Below are positions 40,145 through 48,737 of a stretch of DNA of 64,000 nt, one piece after another; position 1 is the first letter of the stretch, and each line of letters opens with the position of its first letter. Made by a program: the position numbers and the translations under genes. The notes below the pieces were generated by a model. That model was not told where the DNA came from. It saw only the letters and a program-made list of their open reading frames with translations, and ran no database searches. Origin of the DNA: CAVQGZ01 sp964400785 (lineage in GTDB: Bacteria; Actinomycetota; Actinomycetes; Jiangellales; Jiangellaceae); the NCBI GenBank assembly GCA_964400785.1, contig CAYNWB010000006.1, positions 10,714 to 74,713 on the forward strand, given 5' to 3'.

Positions 40145-42157
40145 ATGGTGGTTCTGGCGCAGGACGTCAGCGAGGGGCTCGCCGAGCTTCTGCCGACGGC
40201 GCTGCTGGAGATGTCGGTGCTGCTCGGCGCAGCGGTCTTCGTGAGCCTGGCCGCGGCACGCATGCGCCTGCCTCTCACGGTGGTGCTCGCCGTCGCCGGC
40301 ATGCTGGCCACCGAGCTCGGGCTCGACCTCGCCCTGATCGAGGTGCTCAGCGGAGAGGGCTTCAAGGAGCTGCTGGTCAACCTCTTCCTGCCGATCCTCG
40401 TGTTCGAGGCCGCACTCGGGTTGTCGACGCGCGAGTTCATGCGCAACCTCGTCGCGATCACGGCGCTGGCCACCGTCGCCCTGCTCATCGCGACGGCGCT
40501 CGTCGGCTACAGCCTCGTCGCCACCATGGCGCTGCCTGTCGCGGCAGCGCTGCTGTTCGGCGCACTGATCTCGGCCACCGATCCCGTCGCCGTGATCGCC
40601 GTCTTCCGCGAGCTCGGCGTCTCCCGTCGGCTGCTGACGCTCGTGGAGGGCGAGAGCCTGCTCAACGACGGTGTGGCCATCGTCATGTACAACATCCTGC
40701 TGGCCGTGGCCCTGGGCACGGCCAGCCTGCGCGCGGGACCGGCCGTCGGGGAGTTCGTCGTGGTGACGGCAGGAGGCCTGCTGATCGGCGGTGTCATCGG
40801 AGGTGCGGCCGCCCTGATGCTGCCGCTGCTGTCGCGGCTGCCGTTCTCGGCGCTGTCGGTCGCCGTGGCCTTCGGCTCGTTCGTCCTGGCAGAGGCCGTG
40901 CTGAGCGTGTCCGGCGTCATGGCCACGCTGTCGGCCGGCATCATGCTGGGAGGGATGCTCGAGAGCCGCGCCGAGAAGCCGGTGCGCGACCTGCTGCACG
41001 AGCTCTGGGAGTCTCTCGGCTTCATCGCGAACGCCCTGCTGTTCCTGTTCATCGGCCTGGTCGTCGACTTCGAGACGCTCACGGAGAACTTCGGCGTGAT
41101 CGTGATCGCCCTGCTCGCGGTGCTGGTCGCCCGGCCGCTGGCGGTCGTGCCCCTCGTGAAGTTCCTCGAGCGGTTCGCCCACATCCCTCGTGTCGGGCAG
41201 CGCAGCACGGCTGTCGTCGTCTGGGGCGGCCTGCGCGGTGGGGTCGCCCTCGCCCTGGCGCTGGCCCTGCCGGAGGAGCTGGAGCAGCGAGAGCTGTTCA
41301 TCGCGATGACCACCGGTGTCGTGCTGGGCACGTTGCTGATCAACGCCACGACCCTTCCCTTCCTGCTGCACTTCCTCGGCCTGGACAAGCCCCGGCGGTC
41401 CGACGAGCACCTCGTGGCTCTGGCGCGCCTGCTGGCGGTCAAGGCCTCGCGACGACGACTGGCCGAGCTCGACCTGCACGACGACCTCATCGACGCCCAC
41501 CTCGACGTGGCCGAGGTCGACGCGCACGAGCAGATGAGCATCGCGAACCTCGAGCCGCACGAGCAGGTTCAGGTTCTCGTCATGCGCGGCCTGCACATCG
41601 AGCGCGAGACCTATCAGGGGCTCGCCGACGCGGGTCTGCTCCGACCGATCGCCACCCGAACCCTGCTCTTCGAGATCGACGGCGAGATCGACGAGGCCCA
41701 CCGCGGGACGCTGGAGGTGGACGTCGCCCGACGGGCCAACCTGCCGTGGTACGCCCGGGCTCACCGCCGGCTGCTGACGATGCTCCCGGAACCTCTGGGC
41801 GAGGACATGCGCGATGTTCGCTATGCCGAGCTCAGCGCCCGGCAGCTTGCTGCGCGACGCGCGTCGGAGGAGCTCGACCGCTTTCGAGACCTACCAGGCA
41901 TCTCCGACGACCTCGTGGACGAGGCGCGCAGCGTCTTCGAGCACTGGGAGCACAAGGCGCGCATCAGCCTGACCGACATGGAGGAGCGTGCCGGGGTGGA
42001 CGTGCGGGTGATGCACCGGCGTCAGGCCAAGGCGATGACGAAGATCGCCGCCGTCGGTGCGCTGCGTGAGCTGTCGGCCATGGGCATCGTCTCGAACGCG
42101 GTGGCCGAGCACGCGGCCGCCCGGGTGCAGCAGGAGGTCGAGTCAGCCGGTCAGTGA
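40145..42157 (+). CDS. CPA1-family Na+/H+ antiporter with long cytoplasmic tail
   Basis: A cation/proton antiporter of the NhaP/CPA1 type. Twelve or so membrane segments fill residues 20-420. The ion-binding signature is GALISATDPVAVIAVF (T-D-P), followed by GESLLNDGVAIVMYNILL (N-D, the CPA1 pair); WGGLRGGVALALALALP is also conserved. About 240 residues of charged, helical cytoplasmic tail follow (HLDVAEVDAHEQM onward), likely a regulatory domain. The internal ATG after GAGG is preferred over the long upstream readings inside hrpA. It overlaps the convergent GTPase gene by 15 bases. Confidence 0.92.
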   Translation: MVVLAQDVSEGLAELLPTALLEMSVLLGAAVFVSLAAARMRLPLTVVLAVAGMLATELGLDLALIEVLSGEGFKELLVNLFLPILVFEAALGLSTREFMRNLVAITALATVALLIATALVGYSLVATMALPVAAALLFGALISATDPVAVIAVFRELGVSRRLLTLVEGESLLNDGVAIVMYNILLAVALGTASLRAGPAVGEFVVVTAGGLLIGGVIGGAAALMLPLLSRLPFSALSVAVAFGSFVLAEAVLSVSGVMATLSAGIMLGGMLESRAEKPVRDLLHELWESLGFIANALLFLFIGLVVDFETLTENFGVIVIALLAVLVARPLAVVPLVKFLERFAHIPRVGQRSTAVVVWGGLRGGVALALALALPEELEQRELFIAMTTGVVLGTLLINATTLPFLLHFLGLDKPRRSDEHLVALARLLAVKASRRRLAELDLHDDLIDAHLDVAEVDAHEQMSIANLEPHEQVQVLVMRGLHIERETYQGLADAGLLRPIATRTLLFEIDGEIDEAHRGTLEVDVARRANLPWYARAHRRLLTMLPEPLGEDMRDVRYAELSARQLAARRASEELDRFRDLPGISDDLVDEARSVFEHWEHKARISLTDMEERAGVDVRVMHRRQAKAMTKIAAVGALRELSAMGIVSNAVAEHAAARVQQEVESAGQ

Positions 42158-43306
42158 CGAATGACCGACAGACGAGCCGCCGGGGAGGCGGCTTCGTGCG
42201 GACTCCTTGAACTCGCTCATGAACAGCGTGCGGATGGCGTCGCTGTCCAGGGCCCCGTCGACACCGACCAGGCCTCCCTTGGCCAGTCGCACGCACACGA
42301 CGGTCCACGCCTGCCCCATGGCCCAGGTGAACGCCGACGCGACGCTGGCGTTGATGGCGCCGCCCACCATGGTGCCCACACCCGGCACCAGCTTGATCAG
42401 GTTGGCCACCGCGCTGCGGCCCGCCGTCGTGGCCGCGGCCGTCGCGGCGAGGGAGGCCGTCACCGCTCGGTCGAGGTTGATGTCGTAGATGTGGGAGATG
42501 CTGGCCATCATCGTGAGCTGGATCGGCACCAGGATCGCGGCGTCCGAGAAGGGAATCGGCGTGACCCCGGCAGCCGCCGCGGCTGTGCTGGCGATGTCGA
42601 TCGACCGCTTCGCCTCGGCCCGCTTGCGCGTGAAGTCGATCTGCTGCGCCGCTACCAGGGCCTGCTGGACTCCTTGGGGAGCGACCTGAAAGGTGGCATC
42701 GAGCACGTCCTGCAGCCCGTGCGCCTCGAACCCGGCGAACTCGTCGGCCTTCGCATACGTCATGTACGGCGCACCCCCGGTGATGGGCAGGTCCATCTCC
42801 GTGATCTCCTGCGCCAGACGCACGGCGTCGGGGTGGTAGTCCTTCTTGCGCTTGGGCACCTGCGTGAGCACGAGCAGCACGGGCAGCCCGAGGTCGTCCA
42901 GGGCCCGGATGAACTCCGCCTCCGTGTCCTCGAACCGTCGGTCGCTGGCCCGCACGCAGTACCAGGCGACGTGCACCTGGTCCTTGAGGTCGAGCCGACG
43001 CATCGCACGCACGTAGCTGCGCAGGTCGTCGAGGATGACGTCGTTGTCCTGGCCGATCTCCAGGCCACGAGTGTCGAGCACGCCGAAGTGCCCGGAGTGG
43101 TGCATGTACAGGTGGCTGTCACGCGTCACCGGCTCACCGATGCCGGTCTCGGCGAGGTCCTCCCCGAAGATGGCGTTGATGAGGGTCGACTTGCCGACTC
43201 CGGTCTTGCCGAAGATCGCGAGGTTGAACCGGCCGATCTTCTCGGCCTGCTCGTCGAACTTCGCGGCGAACTGCCGACGGAACCAGTCGCTGGACCCCTG
43301 TGCCAT
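42143..43306 (-). CDS. GTPase with C-terminal DUF697-like membrane-associated domain
   Basis: An Era-like/YcjX-type GTPase of 387 aa. G1 is GKTGVGKST at residues 33-41, G3 is LDTRG, and G4 is TQVPK where N-K-x-D would stand, a modified form. The C-terminal half (from about residue 240) carries a hydrophobic, Ala-rich region (SDAAILVPIQLTMMASI, LIKLVPGVGTMVGGAINASVASAFTWAMG) like DUF697, the region with which such GTPases attach to membranes. The function is unknown; ribosome- or membrane-related roles are suggested for relatives. It overlaps the antiporter 3' end by 15 bases, and its start lies 43 bases from the divergent GMC gene. Confidence 0.85.
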   Translation of the reverse strand: MAQGSSDWFRRQFAAKFDEQAEKIGRFNLAIFGKTGVGKSTLINAIFGEDLAETGIGEPVTRDSHLYMHHSGHFGVLDTRGLEIGQDNDVILDDLRSYVRAMRRLDLKDQVHVAWYCVRASDRRFEDTEAEFIRALDDLGLPVLLVLTQVPKRKKDYHPDAVRLAQEITEMDLPITGGAPYMTYAKADEFAGFEAHGLQDVLDATFQVAPQGVQQALVAAQQIDFTRKRAEAKRSIDIASTAAAAAGVTPIPFSDAAILVPIQLTMMASISHIYDINLDRAVTASLAATAAATTAGRSAVANLIKLVPGVGTMVGGAINASVASAFTWAMGQAWTVVCVRLAKGGLVGVDGALDSDAIRTLFMSEFKESARSRLPGGSSVGHSSLTG

Positions 43307-43349
43307 GGCCCTATCGAATCACCTGGCCGGGCGCACTAGGGTCGCGACC

Positions 43350-44879
43350 GTGCGCGTCGACGACTACGACACCGTCGTGGTCGGCAGCGGCTTCGGCGGT
43401 GGGGTGGCCGCGTTGCGGCTGGCCCAGTCGGGCCGCCGCGTCGCCGTGCTGGAGATGGGCCGCCGCGTCACCCCTGACGACATGCTGGCCGGCGCCCGGT
43501 CGGCTCGCCGGCTGCTGTGGGCTCCGGCGAGCGGCATGCACGGCTACTTCAGGCAGACCTTGCTGCCGCACGTGTTCGCTCTGAGCGGGGTCGGTGTCGG
43601 CGGCGGCAGCCTCGTGTACGCGGCCGTGCTGCTGCAGCCTCATGCGTCGGTGTTCGACGACCCAGCGTGGGCAGGAGCCGACTGGCGACGCGAGCTCGAT
43701 CCGCACTTCGACACCGCAGCCCGGATGCTCGGGCGACGACCCAACCCCACCGTCGGCGCCCAGGACGACTGGCTGCGCGCGGCGGCTGACCGGCTGCACG
43801 TGCTCCCCAGCTACGGACCCGTGCCGCAGGGCATCGACTTCGACGCATGCACGTCATGCGGATGCTGCCTGACCGGGTGCGCCGTCGGGGCGAAGCACTC
43901 GATCGACCGCACCTACCTGGCTCAGGCGGAGCGGCTCGGGGCGCAGGTCGTCGCCCAGCGTCGCGTGACGCGGCTCGCGCCGCGGCCCGGTGGCGGCTTC
44001 GACGTCGACGCCGTCGACTCGTTGCGCCGGGGGCGCACCAGCCGGTGGACGGCTCGCGAGGTGGTACTGGCGGGCGGTGTGCTGGGCACGAACCAGCTGC
44101 TGCTGGCCTGCCGAGACCGGTACGGCACGTTGCCGCACCTCTCCCCCGCGCTCGGTCGCTCCGTCCGGACGAACAGCGAGGCCTTCGTGGCCGTGCTGCA
44201 GCCCGACGCCTCGGTCGACGTCAGCGTCGGTCCGTCCATCTCCAGCGACTTCTGGGCTGATGCGACCACGCACGTGACCAACAACCGGGTCCCTCCGTCC
44301 TACGGCTACCTGCGACCGTTCATGAGCCCCCTGGTGGATGGCACCACCCGCCGCGAGCGCCTCACCGGCGCGCTGGTCGAGGCGGCTCGCGACCCGGTCG
44401 GACTGCTGCGGGCCACCACGGCTCGTGACTGGCACCGACGCCTCACGCTGCTCACCGTCATGCAGGCCGAGGACAACGCCATCGAGCTCAGTTACCGACG
44501 CCGGGCCGGGGTCTGGGGGCTCACCTCACGCCTTCCGGCGGGTCAGCGACCGGCGCCGGCTCACCTGCCGCAGGCGAACACGGCCGGTCGAGCGGTGGCT
44601 GCCGCCAGCGGGGGGACCGCCTACGGCATCTGGCTCGACAGCGTGCTCGGACGCTCGGCCACTGCCCACATCCTGGGTGGGGCGGTCGTCGGTGACGACC
44701 CGAGCCGCAGCGTGGTCTCGGTCGACCACGAGGTGCACGGATACCCCGGGCTCTACGTCACCGACGGCTCGGCCGTGCCCGCCAACATCGGCGTCAACCC
44801 GAGCCTGACGATCACGGCGATGGCCGAGCGGGCGATGACCCGCCTGGTGGCCCGAGATAGCGTGCCGGGTCGGTCGTGA
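43350..44879 (+). CDS. GMC-family FAD oxidoreductase (cholesterol-oxidase-like)
   Basis: An FAD-dependent oxidoreductase of 509 aa. N-terminal Rossmann VVVGSGFGGGVAALRLAQSG, the GSLVYAA region and C-terminal YVTDGSAVPANIGVNPSLTITAMAERAM are typical. DACTSCGCCLTGCAVGAKHSID contains a C-x2-C-x-C-C-x3-C cysteine cluster found in ChoD-type actinobacterial GMC proteins. Substrate might be a sterol, long-chain alcohol or other hydroxy compound. GTG start after AGGG. The 3' end overlaps the convergent next gene by 68 bases, the largest such overlap in the window. Confidence 0.88.
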   Translation: MRVDDYDTVVVGSGFGGGVAALRLAQSGRRVAVLEMGRRVTPDDMLAGARSARRLLWAPASGMHGYFRQTLLPHVFALSGVGVGGGSLVYAAVLLQPHASVFDDPAWAGADWRRELDPHFDTAARMLGRRPNPTVGAQDDWLRAAADRLHVLPSYGPVPQGIDFDACTSCGCCLTGCAVGAKHSIDRTYLAQAERLGAQVVAQRRVTRLAPRPGGGFDVDAVDSLRRGRTSRWTAREVVLAGGVLGTNQLLLACRDRYGTLPHLSPALGRSVRTNSEAFVAVLQPDASVDVSVGPSISSDFWADATTHVTNNRVPPSYGYLRPFMSPLVDGTTRRERLTGALVEAARDPVGLLRATTARDWHRRLTLLTVMQAEDNAIELSYRRRAGVWGLTSRLPAGQRPAPAHLPQANTAGRAVAAASGGTAYGIWLDSVLGRSATAHILGGAVVGDDPSRSVVSVDHEVHGYPGLYVTDGSAVPANIGVNPSLTITAMAERAMTRLVARDSVPGRS

Positions 44880-45558
44880 TCGTCATCGTGCGGGCTCCGT
44901 CGACCACACGCTCGCTGTCGACGGCCGCGGCCTGCTGCTCTCGGCCGGTCAGGCGGTAGTAGCGGGCAGCCGCGGCATCCTGCCGCCGCCGCTGCCCGGT
45001 GGCGTTCGCCGCGGCGACCGACTGCTCGACGGTGGCCCCGGCCGACCACTGGCGCAGCATGCGTGGCAGGCTGCTCAGCCCGTCGGCGTAGATGCCGCGG
45101 GACCCTACGGCCACCGCGAAGCCCGATCGCAGCCACGCGTCGGTGTGCGACATGCCGTAGCAGGCGGTGGAGAACACCGACCTCAGCCGACGCTGCTGCG
45201 GTCGGTCCAGGCGTTGGAGCAGTCGGCGACACACCTGATCGGCATCGACCGCGCCGTCGACGAAGACCAGCCGGCGCGTCGTGCCATGCGGGTTGACCAC
45301 CAGGTCGACCGCCTTCACCCCCGGTTCGGCCGTTGCCATGGCCAGTGCCTCGACGAGGGCGTCGAGCGTCGCGCCGTCCCCGTGCAGCGCGACGCGCGAG
45401 CGGTAGAGACCGCGCAGGTGGCGCCGGACGGTCAGCTCGGCACCCCACTCGATCGAGCGGTAGAGGGGCCGCTCACCCGGGCGGACCGTCCCCAGCAGGG
45501 TGACGAGGTGCACCAGCACCCGCTCGTCGGGGCACAGGCCTTGTGCACTCTCCGGCAC
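44812..45558 (-). CDS. Unrecognised protein with caspase/CHAT-like (clan CD) His-Cys pattern
   Basis: No named family recognised. The 248-residue protein shows a hydrophobic strand ending in His-Gly (VDLVVNPHG, H91) and, 40 residues later, a strand ending in Ala-Cys (SVFSTACYG, C133), followed by VAVGSRGIYADG. This order and spacing of H-G then A-C is that of clan CD cysteine peptidases (caspases, gingipains, CHAT proteins). The N-terminal 60 residues are basic and the last 30 are rich in Pro and Ser. It is read from a GTG and overlaps the GMC gene by 68 bases on the opposite strand. Assignment as a peptidase is inference; a structure prediction would decide. Confidence 0.62.
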   Translation of the reverse strand: MPESAQGLCPDERVLVHLVTLLGTVRPGERPLYRSIEWGAELTVRRHLRGLYRSRVALHGDGATLDALVEALAMATAEPGVKAVDLVVNPHGTTRRLVFVDGAVDADQVCRRLLQRLDRPQQRRLRSVFSTACYGMSHTDAWLRSGFAVAVGSRGIYADGLSSLPRMLRQWSAGATVEQSVAAANATGQRRRQDAAAARYYRLTGREQQAAAVDSERVVDGARTMTITTDPARYLGPPGGSSPARPSP

Positions 45559-45591
45559 AGGCCGACCCTAGCGACCACGTAGGTTGAACCG

Positions 45592-46032
45592 GTGCACCCT
45601 CGTGATCGAGATGCCTCGGGACGGGCTCGTCAGGCGCGGCCTCGTGACCCGCTGGGCAGGCCGTTGCCCTACGGCTCACCCGGCGTGGAACCGGTGCCGG
45701 ACGAGCCCTTGCCTGCTGCGCAGACGATCGCGCTGGCCACGCGCTTGCTCGACGAGGGCCGCCCGTTCGCCGCCCACGAGGTGTTCGAGGCCCGCTGGAA
45801 GGACGCCCCCGCCCACGAGGGCGACCTCTGGCAGGGGCTGGCGCAGCTCTGCGTCGCCATCACCCACGCCATGCGCGGCAACCCCGTCGGCGCCGAGCGG
45901 TTGCTGCAACGGGGCTCGCAGCGACTGGCTGAGTACCGGGCCTCGAGTGAGCACACCTATGGGCTCGACCTCGACGGTTGGACGGCTCGGGCTCAGGCGG
46001 CCGTGGAGGCCGCGACACCGAGCGTGAGGTAG
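45592..46032 (+). CDS. DUF309 domain protein
   Basis: A 146-residue protein carrying the DUF309 helical domain: FAAHEVFEARWKDAPAHEGDLWQGLAQLCVAITHAMRGNPVGAERLLQRGSQRL. The H-E-x3-E-x-x-W motif is the family hallmark. The first 30 residues are basic and disordered. The function is unknown; the family is widespread in bacteria and a nucleic acid or protein-binding role has been guessed. GTG start. It overlaps the convergent methyltransferase by 40 bases. Confidence 0.88.
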   Translation: MHPRDRDASGRARQARPRDPLGRPLPYGSPGVEPVPDEPLPAAQTIALATRLLDEGRPFAAHEVFEARWKDAPAHEGDLWQGLAQLCVAITHAMRGNPVGAERLLQRGSQRLAEYRASSEHTYGLDLDGWTARAQAAVEAATPSVR

Positions 46033-46619
46033 TTCCAGGGCGCTCGTCCCCCGACGTATCGCGACTCCGTCTCGACCAGCTCGAAGCCCGCAGCCTCGAC
46101 AAGCGCTGCCGGGTCGCGCGTCAGGTGGCACCCGTCTGCCACCAGCTTCTGCGCGGGCTCGAGCACACGTTGCACCCGAGCCATCCCACGCTCGGGCGCG
46201 ACGCCGTGCTCGAGAAAGTGGAAGACGCCCCCAGGACGCAGCACCCGCCGCAGCTCGGCCAGGGCGGCCTCGACGTCCGGGATGGTGCACAGCGTGAAGG
46301 TCGACAGGGCCCCGTCGCACGAGTCGTCGTCCAGTGGCAGGCGGGCCCCGTCGAGCCCGATGTGCTCCACCTGGGCGTGGGAGTCGGCCACCCGGCCCTC
46401 GGCGAGCCGCCGGGCTCGTAGCGCGGGCTCGACCGCGTAGACACGCACGACCTCGTCCGGGTAGTGCGGGACGTTGAGCCCCGACCCGAAGCCGATCTCG
46501 ACGACCGTGCCGCACAAGCCCTCGGTCGTCTGGCGACGCCACCGCTCCCACCCCGGTCCGCTCAGCACGCGGTCCACGAGGTAGGGCAGGACGTGCTCGC
46601 GGTACAGGCCCACGACCAT
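45993..46619 (-). CDS. Class I SAM-dependent methyltransferase
   Basis: A 208-aa methyltransferase with motif I VVEIGFGSGLNVPHY, motif II acidic VYAVEPALRAR, and post-I LPLDDDSCDGALSTFTLCTIPDVEAALAELRRVLRPGGVFHFLEHG, the UbiE/methyltransf_11 type. The ATG overlaps the stop of the acyl-ACP-reductase-like gene (ATGA), so the two are coupled and may act on the same lipid or quinone-like pathway. The acceptor is unknown. Confidence 0.9.
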   Translation of the reverse strand: MVVGLYREHVLPYLVDRVLSGPGWERWRRQTTEGLCGTVVEIGFGSGLNVPHYPDEVVRVYAVEPALRARRLAEGRVADSHAQVEHIGLDGARLPLDDDSCDGALSTFTLCTIPDVEAALAELRRVLRPGGVFHFLEHGVAPERGMARVQRVLEPAQKLVADGCHLTRDPAALVEAAGFELVETESRYVGGRAPWNYLTLGVAASTAA

Positions 46620-48682
46620 CAGCCGGCCTGGGCCGCCATCTCGGCCCGACGGGCCAGGGCGAGGTCACGGATACGAACCAGGTCGTCGTCGGTGTAGACG
46701 CCGTTCACCCCGGAGATCGTGGCCAGCCGCATGCCGTGCTTGAGCCCCAGCCGGTAGATCTCCTTGACCTTCTCCCACTCGATGTTGCGCCCGACGGTGT
46801 AGGTCTCGTAGCGGCCCTCGAGCGCCAGCACGACGGTCTCGGCAAGGCAGGCGTACGCGACGCCGGGCGGCAGCCCGATGCTCTTCATGTGGACGTCACC
46901 GGGCAGCTCGATCTCTCCGGACTCGATGACCAGCACGTCGGGGCGTTTCGCCACGTCCTCCGCCGACAGGTCGAGCGGGCGAGCGACGTCGGTGATCACG
47001 CAGCCGGGCTTGACGGCCATGATGTCGAGCACCCGCTTGCCGGCCCCCGAGGTGGCGGTGACGATCAGGTCCATCTCCGGCAGCGCACCCTCGGGTGTCG
47101 CGGCCACGTGCACGTCGGCACGTGGGTTGTCGCGCTCGATGTCGTGCTTGAGCGCCAGCAGCTTGGCGGTCTCGGGAGAGACCAGCCAGAGCTCGTCGCT
47201 GGCCAGGGCCAGCAGCCGAGAGCACACCGAGCCGATCGCCCCCGTCGCCCCGACGACCATGGCCTTTCCCTTGATGCGGCCGTGCTCGTCGAACTCGGCG
47301 ATGCCGAGGCGTTCGAGTGCGTCGTGCGCGGCCCACAGGGCCCCCGAGGCCGAGTAGCTGTTGCCCGTGGTGATCGGCAGGGGTGCTCTCTTCGCGACAG
47401 TGACGCCCGCGTCCCCGACCACCTTGGTGAAGGCACCGAGCCCCATCACCTGAGCGCCGAGCTTCTTCGCCGTCTCTGCAGCCTGCAGCAGCCGTGCGTA
47501 GGTGAACTCGGGGCTGTGGGCCATGAGCTCCTTCGGGGTGCCACCGACCGTGATCAGCCACCCCTCGGCCTCGGCGCCGGTGGGCGAGGTGATGCCCGTG
47601 ACATGGCTGTAGGTGAACGGCGGCATGTATGCCAAGGCCTTCTCCACAGCATCCATCACCGGCGATGGGGCGACCTTCGCGATCGTGTTGAGCGGCTCGA
47701 CCGTGCGGAAGAACTCCTGCGACAGGGGGTGGATCACGAAGGCGAACCGGCTCTTGCGCTTCGGTCCGTTCGGGTAGAGCAGTCGGGGCTGCAGACCCGC
47801 GGCGACGATCATGTCGAGCAGGTCGTCGTTGGTGAGCCGCCCTGGGCTGGACGAGATCGCCATCATCATGGCCTCGAGCGTTGCCGCGTTGACGGTGACG
47901 GAGAACGGCTGGGGCGTGGAGTCGAGCACCATGTCGACCCCGCGGCTGCCGAGCTCGGCCAGCCGATCGTCCGAGATCGCTGACGTGATCAGGGTCTTGC
48001 CGGCAAGGTCTTCGAGGCCGAAACCGATCAGCTCGTCGTAGGTGGCGACGACCACGTCGGCGTCACGGGCAGCCTTGCGGGCACGAGCGTGGCTGGCCCA
48101 CTGCCCGGGCGCCTTGATCTGCGCCTGCAGCGGCCCGGGGAGCCGACGGATGGAGCGCAGGCCGACGTCGGCGGCGAGGCCGAGTGCGGGGTTGGAGTCC
48201 ATCTTCGCCGGCAGGTCGAACCGCAGCAGCGGGTCGGAGAACTCCAGGTTCTGCGTGTACTCGCGCAGGATGCGCGTGGTGCGGTCGTGGTTCAGCCCGC
48301 CCAGCACGACCGTGCGCGCATTGGTGAAGAAGCCCGGCATCTCGGTCTGCACGTGGCGGATCGCCCACTCCTGCAGCACGTCGCGCAGGGCATGCCCGTC
48401 CGACACCGGTACCGCGTCGGTGGCCCGTTTCACGGTCTCGACGGCTTCGAGCTCGCCGTCGTAGAGGCCGGCGGCGCGTGCCTCGCGAATCCCGGTGACG
48501 GCGATCGCGTCGGCGTCCTCGGCCCACTTCGTCACGAGTGACTCAGCGGCCTTCACGTCACCGTTCGTGCCCAGGCGCACCAGTCGGAACTCACGGTTGA
48601 GAAAGGTGACGTTCTCGTCGAAGTCACGCTCCGAACCGGTCAGGCTGACGTTGACGACGAGGGTCGGGGATGTGGTCTGCAT
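46619..48682 (-). CDS. Two-domain protein, C-terminal half like cyanobacterial acyl-ACP reductase
   Basis: A 687-residue protein. The C-terminal half (about 330-640) resembles long-chain acyl-[ACP] reductase: RLLQAAETAKKLGAQVMGLGAFTKVVGDAGVTVAKRAPLPITTGNSYSASG, then an NAD(P)-binding GKAMVVGATGAIGSVCSRLLA and DLIVTATSGAGKRVLDI. The N-terminal half (LVVNVSLTGSERDFDEN, VDMVLDSTPQPFSVTVN) is not recognised and has no counterpart in the cyanobacterial enzyme. ATG chosen for its AAGGAG 7 bases upstream. It is coupled to the following methyltransferase. Aldehyde formation from a fatty acyl thioester is the natural hypothesis, unproved. Confidence 0.68.
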   Translation of the reverse strand: MQTTSPTLVVNVSLTGSERDFDENVTFLNREFRLVRLGTNGDVKAAESLVTKWAEDADAIAVTGIREARAAGLYDGELEAVETVKRATDAVPVSDGHALRDVLQEWAIRHVQTEMPGFFTNARTVVLGGLNHDRTTRILREYTQNLEFSDPLLRFDLPAKMDSNPALGLAADVGLRSIRRLPGPLQAQIKAPGQWASHARARKAARDADVVVATYDELIGFGLEDLAGKTLITSAISDDRLAELGSRGVDMVLDSTPQPFSVTVNAATLEAMMMAISSSPGRLTNDDLLDMIVAAGLQPRLLYPNGPKRKSRFAFVIHPLSQEFFRTVEPLNTIAKVAPSPVMDAVEKALAYMPPFTYSHVTGITSPTGAEAEGWLITVGGTPKELMAHSPEFTYARLLQAAETAKKLGAQVMGLGAFTKVVGDAGVTVAKRAPLPITTGNSYSASGALWAAHDALERLGIAEFDEHGRIKGKAMVVGATGAIGSVCSRLLALASDELWLVSPETAKLLALKHDIERDNPRADVHVAATPEGALPEMDLIVTATSGAGKRVLDIMAVKPGCVITDVARPLDLSAEDVAKRPDVLVIESGEIELPGDVHMKSIGLPPGVAYACLAETVVLALEGRYETYTVGRNIEWEKVKEIYRLGLKHGMRLATISGVNGVYTDDDLVRIRDLALARRAEMAAQAG

Positions 48683-48737
48683 CCTCACTCCTTGAGCTCG
48701 CTGACCGATGAGGACGAGACGACTCTAGACACCCCGA

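Noticed and set aside
44812..45558. Named caspase or CHAT domain call
   Set aside because: Only the His-Gly and Ala-Cys pattern supports it; no family signature recognised, so it is left as unrecognised.
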